A stretch of DNA of 64,000 bases from Glutamicibacter mishrai (GTDB lineage Bacteria; Actinomycetota; Actinomycetes; Actinomycetales; Micrococcaceae), in the NCBI RefSeq assembly GCF_012221945.1, contig NZ_CP032549.1, positions 3,506,648 through 3,570,647 on the forward strand. The letters are read 5' to 3'. Below the pieces are notes generated by a model. It did not search any database and was not told the origin of the DNA. It worked only from the letters and a program-made list of their open reading frames with translations. The position numbers and the translations under genes were made by a program. This document shows, in pieces, positions 41,187-55,114 of this stretch. The number at the start of each line of letters is the position of its first letter. The first letter of the stretch is position 1.

Positions 41187-41753
41187 CTATTTGTCGTTCT
41201 TTAGCCCCATGAGGGCTACAAGCTCTTCGGCGGCACGTGCAACATCGTCGTTCACGATGGTCACGTCGAATTCTGATTCCGCCGCAAGTTCTAGTTTAGC
41301 GGTTTCCAGGCGGCGCTGCTGTTCCTCGGGCGTTTCAGTGCCGCGTCCCACAAGACGACGCACCAATTCATCCCACGATGGCGGTGCCAGGAAGACGAAT
41401 TTTGCCTCCGGCATCGACTCCTTGACCTGGCGGGCACCCTGCAAATCGATCTCCAGCAGAACCTTTTTGCCTTCAGCCACTGCATCTTCGACCGTGGAGC
41501 GAATGGTGCCGTAGCTGTTCTGGCCGTGGACGACAGCCCACTCCAGCATCTGGCCTTCCTCGACTAGCTCGTGGAAACGTTCCGGACCCACAAAGAAGTA
41601 GTGGACTCCGTCCTGTTCCCCTGGTCGAGCGTTTCGGGTCGTCGCGGACACCGAAAGCCAGACATCTGGATAGTTGTCACGGATATAGGTAGAGACGGTG
41701 CCCTTACCTACTGCCGTGGGGCCGGCTAGAACAGTTACCGACGCAGCGGTCAT
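41187..41753 (-). CDS. gmk: Guanylate kinase
   Basis: Gmk phosphorylates GMP to GDP. The 188-aa sequence has P-loop GPTAVGKGT, the GMP-binding [22 protein letters not shown] and [13 protein letters not shown]. It lies 3 bp after mihF, as in most actinobacteria. Confidence 0.96.
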   Translation of the reverse strand: MTAASVTVLAGPTAVGKGTVSTYIRDNYPDVWLSVSATTRNARPGEQDGVHYFFVGPERFHELVEEGQMLEWAVVHGQNSYGTIRSTVEDAVAEGKKVLLEIDLQGARQVKESMPEAKFVFLAPPSWDELVRRLVGRGTETPEEQQRRLETAKLELAAESEFDVTIVNDDVARAAEELVALMGLKNDK

Positions 41754-41756
41754 TGA

Positions 41757-42092
41757 CTACACTTTCGTTTTTGGCGGGCTTTGCTTGAAGTGTTCGGTGA
41801 TTGCGGTGCGCTGTTTGCGTCCCAATCCACGCAGTCGGCGGGATGGTGAAATGCCAAGGCGTTCCAGCAAGTTTGCCGCGCGTACTTCGCCTACGCCCGG
41901 CACCGATTCCAGAAGGTCCATGACACGCATGCGTCCCACGGCTTCATCTTCGTATACCAAGTCTAGTACCTCGGTGATGGAAATTTTGCCGGCGCTGAAC
42001 TCCGCCTTGATTTCCGCACGACGTGTGCGTGCGGCAAGGGCTTTGGCGCGGGCCCGGATACGATCTTCGTCAGAGAGTTCTCGCAGTACCAT
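41757..42092 (-). CDS. mihF: Actinobacterial integration host factor (mIHF)
   Basis: This 111-aa nucleoid-associated protein of the mycobacterial IHF type is unrelated to the HU/IHF fold. A basic N-terminal helix (RIRARAKALAARTRRAEIKAEF) leads to a helix-two-turn-helix DNA-binding region with LLESVPGVGEVRAANLLERLGI, and the signature SRRLRGLGRKQRTAI. Its mycobacterial homologue was found as the cofactor for phage L5 integration and is essential. It is the first gene of mihF-gmk-rpoZ. Confidence 0.95.
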   Translation of the reverse strand: MVLRELSDEDRIRARAKALAARTRRAEIKAEFSAGKISITEVLDLVYEDEAVGRMRVMDLLESVPGVGEVRAANLLERLGISPSRRLRGLGRKQRTAITEHFKQSPPKTKV

Positions 42093-42171
42093 CGTTCAGC
42101 CATCCTTAATGTGTAGTTGACTAAGGCTATGTTGAGAAACATAGCGATCAAACGCTGCTTTTGCAAGACTA

Positions 42172-42214
42172 AACGCGTTGTGGCTACTAGAAACTCTAGT
42201 AGCCACAACGCGTT
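42172..42214 (-). terminator. 20-bp perfect inverted repeat ending the pyr operon
   Basis: AACGCGTTGTGGCTACTAGA and its exact complement are separated by 3 nt, 24 bp beyond the pyrF stop. Leftward the sequence continues TAGTCTTGC, a weak T run. It probably terminates pyrF and insulates mihF. A second hairpin, CTATGTT/AACATAG (42127-42144), lies in the mihF leader. Confidence 0.85.
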
Positions 42215-42237
42215 CCTGTCACTAAGCGGAATTTTCG

Positions 42238-43072
42238 CTAGCCCGCGGCGACCAATTCATCGCGCACCCTCAGCGCTTTCTCACGAAGTGCCACTACATT
42301 AGGGCCTTCTTTCAAGATGTCGCGGCTGCTGGTTCCTAGCACCTGCGAGTAGCTAGAAGCGAATGACTTGGCAATATCCTGCGCCGTGGCTCCCTGGGCG
42401 CCGAGCCCGGGAGTTAGCAGCGGGGCTTTGCTCGCAGTGAGGTCGATCCCCAGCTTTTCCGGTGCGTCGCCGATGGTTGCGCCAACGACCAAACCCACGT
42501 GGCCTAAATCTTCTGCAGCAGCATTTTCCTTGGTGACTTGGTCGATAATAGCTTTAGCAACCGAGTTTTCACCACCAACGTGCTGCACCGAAGGACCTTC
42601 AGGATTGGAAGTCAGCCCAAGTACGAACACTCCCCTGCCGGTGGCCGCAGCCAAATCCAAGGCCGGACGCAAGGATTCGTAGCCCAGATACGGGCTGAGC
42701 GTGACCGCGTCAGAGGCCAATGGCGAGCGGTCATCGAGCCACGCCGTCGCATAAGCGTCCATGGTCGAACCGATATCGCCGCGCTTGGCATCGGCCAGGG
42801 TCAGCAAGTTTGCAGACTTGGCAGCGGCCAGGGTTTCTTCCAGCACCGCAAATCCGGCCGAGCCGAAGCGCTCGTACAGGGCGACCTGCGGCTTGAGGAT
42901 CGCCGCGGCGCCGGCCATCGCCTCGACAACGGTCAGTGAGAAAGATCGCACGCCTTCGGCCGTGTCGTCCAGCCCCCAGGCTTCCAGCAACGCCGGGTGC
43001 GGGTCGATTCCCACACATAGCGGGCCACAAGCCTGCATGGCTGAACGCAGCCGTTCACCAAATGGGATCGGG

Positions 43073-43080
<8 letters not shown>
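42238..43080 (-). CDS. pyrF: Orotidine 5'-phosphate decarboxylase, type 2
   Basis: PyrF makes UMP, the last step of the pathway. The 280-aa protein has the catalytic signature [11 protein letters not shown] (Asp-Lys-Asp) and [11 protein letters not shown]. The length and the N-terminal [15 protein letters not shown] fit the longer actinobacterial type 2. Its ATG overlaps the carB end by 8 bp, making it the last pyr-operon gene. Confidence 0.96.
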
Positions 43081-46350
<3,270 letters not shown>

Positions 46351-46351
<1 letters not shown>

Positions 46352-47520
46352 TACTTGCTGTCCTTTTCTGCGGCGGAATCCAACGCGGTGATGAAGCGGT
46401 CAAAGAGGTAGGCGGCATCGTGGGGGCCAGATGCGGCTTCTGGGTGGTACTGCACGGAGAAGGCCGGGATGTCCAAGCAGTTCAAGCCTTCGACCACCTG
46501 GTCGTTGAGCGAGTAGTGCGAGACTTCGACCTTTCCGAAGCGTTCCACGGGTGCGGTCAGTTCGCCCTCGATCGGGGCGTCCACGGCGAAGCCATGGTTC
46601 TGGCTGGTGATTTCCACCCGGCCGGTGGCCTTGTCCATCACCGGCTGGTTGATGCCGCGGTGGCCGAAGCGCAGCTTATAGGTGTCGAAGCCCAGGGCGC
46701 GGCCCAGGATCTGGTTGCCGAAGCAGATGCCGAAGTATGGCAGGCCGGCATCCAGCACCGAGCGGACCAGTTCCACCTGCTTGGTGGCGGTGGCCGGGTC
46801 GCCCGGGCCGTTGGAGAAGAACACGCCGTCGGCGCCGGTGGCCTTGATATCTTCCAAGGTGGCGTCATGCGGCAGGACGTGCACGCGCAGGCCGCGTTCG
46901 GCCAGGCGCTGCGGGGTCATCGACTTCATTCCCAGGTCGATCGCGGCGACGGTGTGCTTGGCGGCGCCTTCATAGCCGTGGTCTGCTGGTTCGACGATGT
47001 AGGCCGAATCCACCGAGACCTCGGCGGAGATGTTGCGGCCGGCCATCGATGGCTGGGCCTTGACGATCTCGATCAGCTCGGCATCGGACTTTGCTGCGTC
47101 GTCGCCGGAGAAGACGCCGGCCTTCATAGCGCCGGCCTCGCGCAGGTGGCGGGTCAGCGCACGGGTATCCACATTGCGGATGCCGACAATGCCGTACTCC
47201 TTGAGGTCGTCGTCCAGTGTGCGCTCGCTGCGCCAGTTGCTCGGACGGCGCGCGGCGTCGCGCACCACGTAGCCGGCGGCCCACATGCGGGTGGACTCGG
47301 GATCTTCGGAGTTCACGCCGGTGTTGCCCACGTGCGGGAAGGTCTGCACGATGATCTGGTGGGCGTAGGAAGGGTCAGTCAGGGTTTCCTGGTAGCCGGT
47401 CATGCCGGTGGTGAAGACGGCTTCACCCAGGGTAGTGCCCACGGCGCCGTAGCTGCGTCCGCGGAAGATGCGGCCATCTTCGAGTACCAACACGGCTGGT
47501 AGGTTGCTCAGGGAATTCAC
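46351..47520 (-). CDS. carA: Carbamoyl-phosphate synthase small subunit (glutaminase)
   Basis: CarA hydrolyses glutamine and channels ammonia to CarB. The 389-aa protein has the N-terminal CPSase domain ([15 protein letters not shown]) and a class I amidotransferase domain with catalytic Cys in [16 protein letters not shown] and His/Glu in [11 protein letters not shown]. It starts GTG directly after the stop of the PH-like gene. Confidence 0.97.
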
Positions 47521-48027
47521 TTATTTGTCTCCTGCTCGGCTTACGTCGCCATGCGACGCCAGCAACTGATAAATCTTGGGGGTGTCCTCGGAATACCGGG
47601 GACGGAATCCTGTGTCGAAGTTGAAGCCTTCGCGATTCCAGCTGATCACGATCAGCCCGTTCTTCTCGACAAATTTGCCGATCATCCCGTTCGATCGCCT
47701 GACCGCGTCGAAGTGCTCCCATGGAATGTGCACATCGCGGCTGCCGGATCGGATCAGGTGCACGCCGTGTTCGCCGACCTCCAAGGTGGCGTTGGTGCGC
47801 ACGCCCAGATCGTGCACGGCAATGCGATCGAGCCAATCATCAAATTTTGTGGTGGCCACGTACATTCCGGTGAAGCTGTGTTCGGTGGCATCGTCGAATT
47901 CTTCAAAGGGCTCCGGGACCTGCGCCTGGCGGGCCTTGAGGTTCCGCCAGCCGACCAGGATCATCGTGATGCCGGCGACGATGACCAGGATGGTGATGAT
48001 AACCGGGCCGAGTGCTCCCTCAGGCAT
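47521..48027 (-). CDS. PH-like domain membrane protein of the pyr operon
   Basis: A 168-aa protein with one N-terminal membrane helix (VIITILVIVAGITMILVGW), a charged linker and a cytoplasmic domain. That domain reads as alternating beta strands (ATLEVGEHGVHLIRSG, VHIPWEHFDAVRRSNGMIGKFVEKNGLIVISW), which suggests a bacterial PH-like fold. The ATG at 48027 overlaps the pyrC end by 8 bp, and carA follows with no gap, so it is firmly inside the operon. A protein at this position is widespread in actinobacterial pyr operons, but I know of no established function. Confidence 0.75.
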   Translation of the reverse strand: MPEGALGPVIITILVIVAGITMILVGWRNLKARQAQVPEPFEEFDDATEHSFTGMYVATTKFDDWLDRIAVHDLGVRTNATLEVGEHGVHLIRSGSRDVHIPWEHFDAVRRSNGMIGKFVEKNGLIVISWNREGFNFDTGFRPRYSEDTPKIYQLLASHGDVSRAGDK

Positions 48028-49324
48028 GAGCCGCCCTTGGGGTTGCCAGCTGGCCATCGAGCACGGTGGCGTGGCCGTGGAAGAAGGTCGCGCGCACCGA
48101 GCCTGGCAATTCCATGCCGGCGAACGGCGAATTGCGTCCCTTGGTGGCCATGGCCGACGGGTCGACCGTCCAGTGCGCTGCCGGGTCGACCAGGGTCAGG
48201 TTGGCGGGCTCCCCCACGGCGATCGGGCGGCCCTGATCGGCCACGCGGCCGATCTGCGCCGGAACGCTGGAGGTGATCCGCGCGACATCGGCCCAGCCCA
48301 GCAGCCCGGTGTCCACCAGGGTGTGCTGGACGATGGACAATGCGGTTTCCAAACCGGTCATGCCCATGGCGGCCGCTCCCCATTCGCAGTCCTTGGACTC
48401 GGAAGGGTGCGGGGCGTGGTCGGTGCCGATCACGTCGATGGTGCCATCGGCGACACCGGCGCGCAGGGCCTGCACATCGGCTTCACGGCGCAGCGGCGGG
48501 TTGACCTTGTACACCGGATCATAGGTGCGCACCAGTTCGTCGGTGAGCAGCAGGTGGTGGGGGGTGACCTCGGCGGTGACGTTGATGCCGCGGGCCTTGG
48601 CCCAGCGGATGATTTCGACCGAGCCGGCGGTGGATACGTGGCACACGTGAAGGCGGGCGCCAACGTGTTCAGCCAGCAGCACGTCGCGGGCGATGATCGA
48701 CTCTTCGGCCACTGCGGGCCAGCCGGGCATGCCCAGGATGGAGGAGACTTCGCCCTCGTTCATCTGGGCGCCCTCGGTCAGGCGTGGTTCCTGCGCGTGC
48801 TGGGCGATCACGCCGTCAAAGGCCTTGACGTACTCCAGCGCGCGGCGCATCAGCAGCGGGTCCCAGACGCAGATGCCGTCATCGGAGAACATCTTCACGG
48901 CGGCGCGCGAATCGGCCATGGCGCCGATTTCGCTCAGCTGCTTGCCGGCCAGTCCCACGGTGACTGCGCCGACCGGACGGACATCCACCCATCCGGCCTT
49001 GCGGCCCAGCTCGTAGACCTGCTCGACAACGCCGGCGGTGTCGGCCACCGGGGTGGAGTTGGCCATGGCGTGCACCGCGGTGTAGCCGCCGCGCGCTGCG
49101 GCCTGCGAACCGGTTTCCACGGTTTCGGCGTCTTCGCGGCCTGGTTCGCGCAGGTGGGTGTGGGTGTCGACGAGACCTGGCAGCAGCACGAGATCCTTCG
49201 CGTCAATGACCTGCACGTCGTCGGTGGCTTCAATGGTGCCGATCTGGGCGATCTTGCCGTCGACGATCAGCACGTCTTGGGCCTCGCCGCCGAGGATGGC
49301 GGCCTGTTGGATCAAGTAATTCAT
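48020..49324 (-). CDS. pyrC: Dihydroorotase
   Basis: This zinc amidohydrolase closes carbamoyl aspartate to dihydroorotate. The 434-aa type I (long) enzyme has the metal-binding DTHTHLREPG, HVCHVSTAGS and the catalytic-Asp motif VIGTDHAPH. It lies 11 bp after pyrB. Confidence 0.97.
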   Translation of the reverse strand: MNYLIQQAAILGGEAQDVLIVDGKIAQIGTIEATDDVQVIDAKDLVLLPGLVDTHTHLREPGREDAETVETGSQAAARGGYTAVHAMANSTPVADTAGVVEQVYELGRKAGWVDVRPVGAVTVGLAGKQLSEIGAMADSRAAVKMFSDDGICVWDPLLMRRALEYVKAFDGVIAQHAQEPRLTEGAQMNEGEVSSILGMPGWPAVAEESIIARDVLLAEHVGARLHVCHVSTAGSVEIIRWAKARGINVTAEVTPHHLLLTDELVRTYDPVYKVNPPLRREADVQALRAGVADGTIDVIGTDHAPHPSESKDCEWGAAAMGMTGLETALSIVQHTLVDTGLLGWADVARITSSVPAQIGRVADQGRPIAVGEPANLTLVDPAAHWTVDPSAMATKGRNSPFAGMELPGSVRATFFHGHATVLDGQLATPRAAHA

Positions 49325-49335
49325 GGGTTCTTCTT

Positions 49336-50903
<1,568 letters not shown>

Positions 50904-51136
50904 TTAAAGGAATATTGCTAGTTCAAATTATCACGAGCCGGCACCTAAACCCTAGCGGAAAGCTATGCATGACACTGAGTACCCGGTGAGATCCATCACT
51001 CGGTGCGGTGGCTCACTTTCCCGCTCCTGCGCCATACCGCCGATCGCGGTGCCTTCAGCGGCGGAGGCGGCGCCGCTGTTGGCTTCGGCACAGCGTCTTA
51101 ATGGCGGGGATGTGTCGTGCGATGCTATGTGGCGCG

Positions 51137-51697
51137 CTATTGTCCGATCCGGCCGTCGATGCATTCGCGCAGCAGATCCGCGTGCCCGCAGTGCCGGGCA
51201 TACTCTTCGATCCGGTGCACCTGCAGCTCGCGCACGGTGATGTGCTCGCGGCCGATGCTCTGCCCAAGATCCTGGTACTGGGCGAGCTCCTGGTCTGTGG
51301 CCCGCTGTTCGGCATCCAAGACCTCCAGGGCCTGGGCCACACAGCCAGGCTCCGGCACGGCTTGGTCGAAATCCGCGTCATGCGGGCCGTAGATCCGTGC
51401 CAGCAACTCCCCCGAGGTAATCCAATTGCGCCAGTCGCGTTCTACTTCGCCCAGATGGCGAAGCAGTCCCAACAGCGACATGGTCGAGGGCGGCACCGAG
51501 CGCCGGGCCAAATGCTCGGCATCCAGGCCCTGGCATTTGAGCTGGAGGGTCTGGCGGTAGTCGCGCAGATATCTTTGATAGGTTTGCGCCTCCCCTACCG
51601 GATCCGGCTCGCCGGTATCCCTGGGGTCTTCCTCCGGGTCGAGCCACATGTCGGGGACTACAACGGCTTGGCTCCATCGCTGTGGTGCGTGATTCAT
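51137..51697 (-). CDS. DinB family protein (DUF664-type)
   Basis: A 186-aa protein predicted as a four-helix bundle of the DinB/YfiT superfamily: SMLGLLRHLGEVERDWRNWI-like segment (MSLLGLLRHLGEVERDWRNW) with the first metal-type His, and a C-terminal RIEEYARHCGHADLLRECIDG carrying the His pair. Some members are bacillithiol- or mycothiol-dependent transferases, but the substrate here is unknown. It stands alone between nusB and pyrR with 263 bp before pyrR. Confidence 0.88.
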   Translation of the reverse strand: MNHAPQRWSQAVVVPDMWLDPEEDPRDTGEPDPVGEAQTYQRYLRDYRQTLQLKCQGLDAEHLARRSVPPSTMSLLGLLRHLGEVERDWRNWITSGELLARIYGPHDADFDQAVPEPGCVAQALEVLDAEQRATDQELAQYQDLGQSIGREHITVRELQVHRIEEYARHCGHADLLRECIDGRIGQ

Positions 51698-51757
51698 TCC
51701 ATCATTCTTGCGCTGCGCTGCGGTGTGGACAAGGCGAAATGGATATCGGGTGCAGGG

Positions 51758-51809
51758 ACGCAGAAAAGCCTGGGCCGGAACCCCAATAATGGTGTTCCGG
51801 CCCAGGCTT
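51758..51809 (-). terminator. Terminator downstream of nusB
   Basis: A 16-bp perfect stem AAGCCTGGGCCGGAAC and complement with a 12-nt loop is followed leftward by TTTTCTG. It ends the long alaS-to-nusB cluster. Confidence 0.92.
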
Positions 51810-51827
51810 AGAGACTGAGAATCGATG

Positions 51828-52238
51828 CTAGTCGACCAGGGTGTCCTTGACGCTTTGGATTCGGCCCAAAACGCCGTTGACGAATTCTGGCGACTCGTCG
51901 GTGGAGAGTTCGCGAACGTTCACCACGGCTTCAGCCACGGCTACTGCGTCGGGAACATCATCGTTGTAGAGCAATTCCCACACGCCGATGCGCAGCGCGC
52001 TGCGGTCAACCGCTGGCATGCGCTCGATGGTCCAATCCTTGACGTAGCTCTCAAGAACTTCGTCAATGCGGTCCAGGTGGGCCATGACGCCTTCGATGAT
52101 CGTCAACGAGTACTCATTGAGTACGATGTCCGAGTTCTCCCGGCGCGAGATGGCGACACCCATCGGGTCGACATCGCGGGCTTCGGCCTCAAACAGGAAT
52201 TCGAGGGCTCGGCGACGGGCTTTGGCGCGGGCTCTCAC
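51828..52238 (-). CDS. nusB: Transcription antitermination factor NusB
   Basis: NusB binds boxA of rRNA transcripts with S10 and prevents premature termination. The 136-aa all-helical protein shows ARRRALEFLFEAEARDVDP at the N-terminus and the closing PEFVNGVLGRI. Its GTG shares one base with the efp stop (TAGTG). Confidence 0.96.
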   Translation of the reverse strand: MRARAKARRRALEFLFEAEARDVDPMGVAISRRENSDIVLNEYSLTIIEGVMAHLDRIDEVLESYVKDWTIERMPAVDRSALRIGVWELLYNDDVPDAVAVAEAVVNVRELSTDESPEFVNGVLGRIQSVKDTLVD

Positions 52239-52798
52239 TAGTTGACACGACCCAGGTAATCGCCGGTGCGGGTGTCAACCTTGACCTTGGTGTTCTGCTC
52301 GACGAACAGTGGAACCTGGATTTCCTTGCCGGTTTCCAGCGTCGCTGGCTTGGTGCCGGCCGAAGAGCGGTCGCCCTGCAGGCCTGGCTCGGTGTAGGTG
52401 ATTTCCAGAATGACCGAAGCTGGCAGTTCCAGGTACAGCGGGCTGCCATCGTGCATAGCGATGGTCAGTTCCTGGTTTTCGAGCATGAAGCCGGCGGCGT
52501 CGCCTACGGTTTCGCCGGAAACGGTGATCTGGTCGTAGTCTTCCAGGTTCATGAAGACGTAGTCTTCGCCGTCCTGGTAGAGGTACTGGTAATCGCGGCG
52601 GTCAACGGTTGCGGTTTCGATCTTGGTACCGGCGTTGTAGGTCTTGTCCACTACCTTGCCGGACAGCACGTTGCGCATCTTGGTGCGAACGAATGCGCCG
52701 CCCTTGCCTGGCTTGACGTGCTGGAAGTCGATGATGGTCCAGAGCTGGCCCTCGATCTTCAGAACCACGCCATTTTTAATGTCAGTTGTATCCGCCAC
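52238..52798 (-). CDS. efp: Elongation factor P
   Basis: EF-P rescues ribosomes stalled at proline runs. The 186-aa protein has three beta domains; the tip loop reads [14 protein letters not shown], with the Lys that is modified in some bacteria, and the signature [22 protein letters not shown] start with GAGGAAAC upstream. The 110-bp gap behind the TPR gene contains a GCCAG/CTGGC hairpin and could carry its own promoter. Confidence 0.97.
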   Translation of the reverse strand: MADTTDIKNGVVLKIEGQLWTIIDFQHVKPGKGGAFVRTKMRNVLSGKVVDKTYNAGTKIETATVDRRDYQYLYQDGEDYVFMNLEDYDQITVSGETVGDAAGFMLENQELTIAMHDGSPLYLELPASVILEITYTEPGLQGDRSSAGTKPATLETGKEIQVPLFVEQNTKVKVDTRTGDYLGRVN

Positions 52799-52908
52799 GT
52801 TTCCTCAATCCTCTATTGACGCCAGCATGCACTGGCATTATCAAAAATCCATCTACAAGTTTACCCTACTGCGGCGCGAGCCGTTAGGGTGGCGCACGGT
52901 GGCGCTCG

Positions 52909-53439
52909 TTACTGCGCTGCGCGCTCTTCGGCGATGTTCAGGCAGATGCTCGACGCGTTGACCAGGTAGGCATCGTCATCAAGCTCGATGCGCAGGTCCA
53001 TGGCCTTGCGGAAGCGGGTCGCCGCGGCCTTGAAGTCGCCCTTTGCGAAGAAGGACAGGCCCAGGTGGTGATGCATCAGCGGCTCGTAATCGGTGCCGGC
53101 GAATTCCTCGGCCAGCTTGCGCAGGCGGTTGATCGCACGATCGAAGTCGCCCTGCATGCGGGTCAATTCGGTATCCAGCACGCGCAGGTGCGCATTGGTC
53201 GGATCGACCAGGCGGGATTCGGCGATCAGCTCGCCGGCTTCCGCAAGATCTCCGCGGGCCAGCAGGATCATGACCTGGTCGGTTGGCGAACCAACCTGCA
53301 TCTGGTGCTCTGCGGCCTGTTCGTCGGCGACATATGGCTTGAGGGTCTCCGGATCGATCAGAACGCCATTAACCGACGTTCCAACACCCTGACGGTTTAC
53401 CGATGCGACGTCAATGGCGTATGCGGTGTAGTCACCCAT
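52909..53439 (-). CDS. TPR-repeat protein of unknown function between aroB and efp
   Basis: A 176-aa cytoplasmic protein. After about 50 residues of unassigned sequence (MGDYTAYAIDVASVNRQGVG), helices with tetratricopeptide-like spacing follow: DQVMILLARGDLAEAGELI, HLRVLDTELTRMQGDFDRAI and HHLGLSFFAKGDFKAAATRF. The ATG at 53439 has GGGGAG at ideal spacing and lies 2 bp after the aroB stop. TPRs mediate protein contacts; partner unknown. Confidence 0.75.
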   Translation of the reverse strand: MGDYTAYAIDVASVNRQGVGTSVNGVLIDPETLKPYVADEQAAEHQMQVGSPTDQVMILLARGDLAEAGELIAESRLVDPTNAHLRVLDTELTRMQGDFDRAINRLRKLAEEFAGTDYEPLMHHHLGLSFFAKGDFKAAATRFRKAMDLRIELDDDAYLVNASSICLNIAEERAAQ

Positions 53440-53441
53440 GT

Positions 53442-54533
53442 TCACTCCCCGATTTCTTGGTAGGCCGCAAAGAGCAGCGAGTTATCCGGTACTTCGTAGA
53501 TGCGCGGCTTGCCGATGGCTTCGAGGACAACGAAGCGCAACTGGTTGCCACGGGCCTTCTTGTCCCGCTTCATGCCATCGAGCAGCGCGGCCCAGCGGTC
53601 ATTGCGGTAAGTGGTTGGCAGCCCCAGGGACTTGAGGATGTTCACGTGGCGATCGGCGATCTCATCGGAGGTATAACCGACGGAACGGCCGAGCTCGGCA
53701 GCGAAGCACAGGCCGATGGAGACCGCGGCGCCGTGGCGCATCTGGTAACGCTCGGCAAGTTCGATGGCGTGGGCCAGGGTGTGGCCGTAGTTCAAGAATT
53801 CGCGGTCGCCGGATTCCTTGAGGTCGCGGGAGACCACGTCCACCTTGACCGCAATGGTGCGTTCGATCAGCTCGCGCAATCGGGCGCTGCCCGGATTGAT
53901 GGCGTCTTCTGGATCCTCTTCGATCAGTTCCAGGATGCGCTCATCGGCGATGAAGCCGGTCTTGACGATCTCGGCCATGCCGGTCACCAGTTCGTTCTTC
54001 GGCAAGGTGGCCAAGGCATCGAGGTCAGCGAGCACCGCGGCAGGCGGATGGAAGGCGCCAACCAGGTTCTTGCCTTCTGCGGTGTTGATGCCGGTCTTGC
54101 CGCCCACGGCAGCATCAACCATGCCCAGCAGGGAGGTCGGAATGTGGATGACCTTCACGCCACGCAGCCAGGTGGCAGCCACGAATCCGGCAAGGTCGGT
54201 GACGGCGCCGCCGCCCACGGAGATGACCGCGTCGCTGCGGGTGAAATCATTCTTGCCCAGGACTTCCCAGCAGAAGGAGGCGACCTGGATGTGCTTGCCC
54301 TCTTCGGCATCAGGAATTTCAGCGGTCAGTGCTTCCAGGCCGACGTTGGCCAGTTCGTCGCGGACGACGTCCCCGGTGGTGCGCAGTGCGCGGGGGTGGA
54401 TCACCAAAACCTTTTTAACCGAAGGTCCGAGCAGTTCGGGCAGGTGCCCCAACAATCCGTTGCCAACCAGTACTGGGTACGATTCGGCGGCAGTGTTTCC
54501 CGAGACCTTCAAAGTGGTCGGTGCTAATGGCAT
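53442..54533 (-). CDS. aroB: 3-dehydroquinate synthase
   Basis: AroB converts DAHP to 3-dehydroquinate, the second shikimate step. The 363-aa NAD- and metal-dependent enzyme has ISVGGGAVTDLAGFVAATWLRG, IPTSLLGMVDAAVGGKTGIN, the metal site with MAEIVKTGFIAD, and LNYGHTLAHAIE. AGGAGGAAC is 9 nt before the ATG at 54533; the longer reading to 54599 is not needed. Confidence 0.97.
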   Translation of the reverse strand: MPLAPTTLKVSGNTAAESYPVLVGNGLLGHLPELLGPSVKKVLVIHPRALRTTGDVVRDELANVGLEALTAEIPDAEEGKHIQVASFCWEVLGKNDFTRSDAVISVGGGAVTDLAGFVAATWLRGVKVIHIPTSLLGMVDAAVGGKTGINTAEGKNLVGAFHPPAAVLADLDALATLPKNELVTGMAEIVKTGFIADERILELIEEDPEDAINPGSARLRELIERTIAVKVDVVSRDLKESGDREFLNYGHTLAHAIELAERYQMRHGAAVSIGLCFAAELGRSVGYTSDEIADRHVNILKSLGLPTTYRNDRWAALLDGMKRDKKARGNQLRFVVLEAIGKPRIYEVPDNSLLFAAYQEIGE

Positions 54534-54612
54534 CAGTCTTGTTCCTCCTGATGGTGCTGATCTGTCTAGCGTACGCGCGTGATTGGTGAGAACTGGCATC
54601 TCGTGGCGCTAA

Positions 54613-55101
54613 TCACAGCTGTTCGAGTTGCGGCAAAATCTCTTCGACAATTTGTAGAACGGACTTTCCGTCGACCACAACATGCACGTCAGCCAGCATT
54701 TCGTAAATAGGGCGTCGCTTTTCGTAAACCGAAGCCCAGACGGTGAGTGCTTCGTCACCTGCCAGCAGCGGGCGGTTGGAGTCGGCTTTGATCCGCTCGG
54801 CCGCCGCCTGCTGGCCCAGCTCCAGATAGACCACGGTGCCGCGCGAGAGCAATTGCTGGTTCTCTTCGCGGAGCACCGCGCCGCCACCGGTGGCAACTAC
54901 CCCGGTGAGCAGGCGCGCCAAGGCCTGGACTTCCAGATCGCGGAAATGCGACTCGCCATGCTCGGCAAATATCTGCGGAATGGTGCCATGATGGGCCACC
55001 ACGGCAGCATCCGAGTCGGCGAAACTGGTTGATAAGGCCGTGGCCAGTGACCTGCCCACGGTGGACTTGCCACTGGCCATCGGACCAATGAGGTAAATCA
55101 T
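54613..55101 (-). CDS. aroK: Shikimate kinase
   Basis: AroK phosphorylates shikimate at the 3-hydroxyl. This 162-aa P-loop kinase has GPMASGKSTVG, the shikimate-binding DSD (FADSDAAV), GGGAVLR and the lid arginines at RPLL/EKRRPIY. It lies between aroC and aroB in the aro cluster. Confidence 0.95.
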   Translation of the reverse strand: MIYLIGPMASGKSTVGRSLATALSTSFADSDAAVVAHHGTIPQIFAEHGESHFRDLEVQALARLLTGVVATGGGAVLREENQQLLSRGTVVYLELGQQAAAERIKADSNRPLLAGDEALTVWASVYEKRRPIYEMLADVHVVVDGKSVLQIVEEILPQLEQL

Positions 55102-55114
55102 TACCGAATGCTTC

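Noticed and set aside
50952..51164. A 70-codon frame between the DinB gene and pyrR
   Set aside because: No Shine-Dalgarno, it overlaps the DinB gene end, and its composition (Arg/His/Ala/Ser) looks like non-coding GC-rich sequence.
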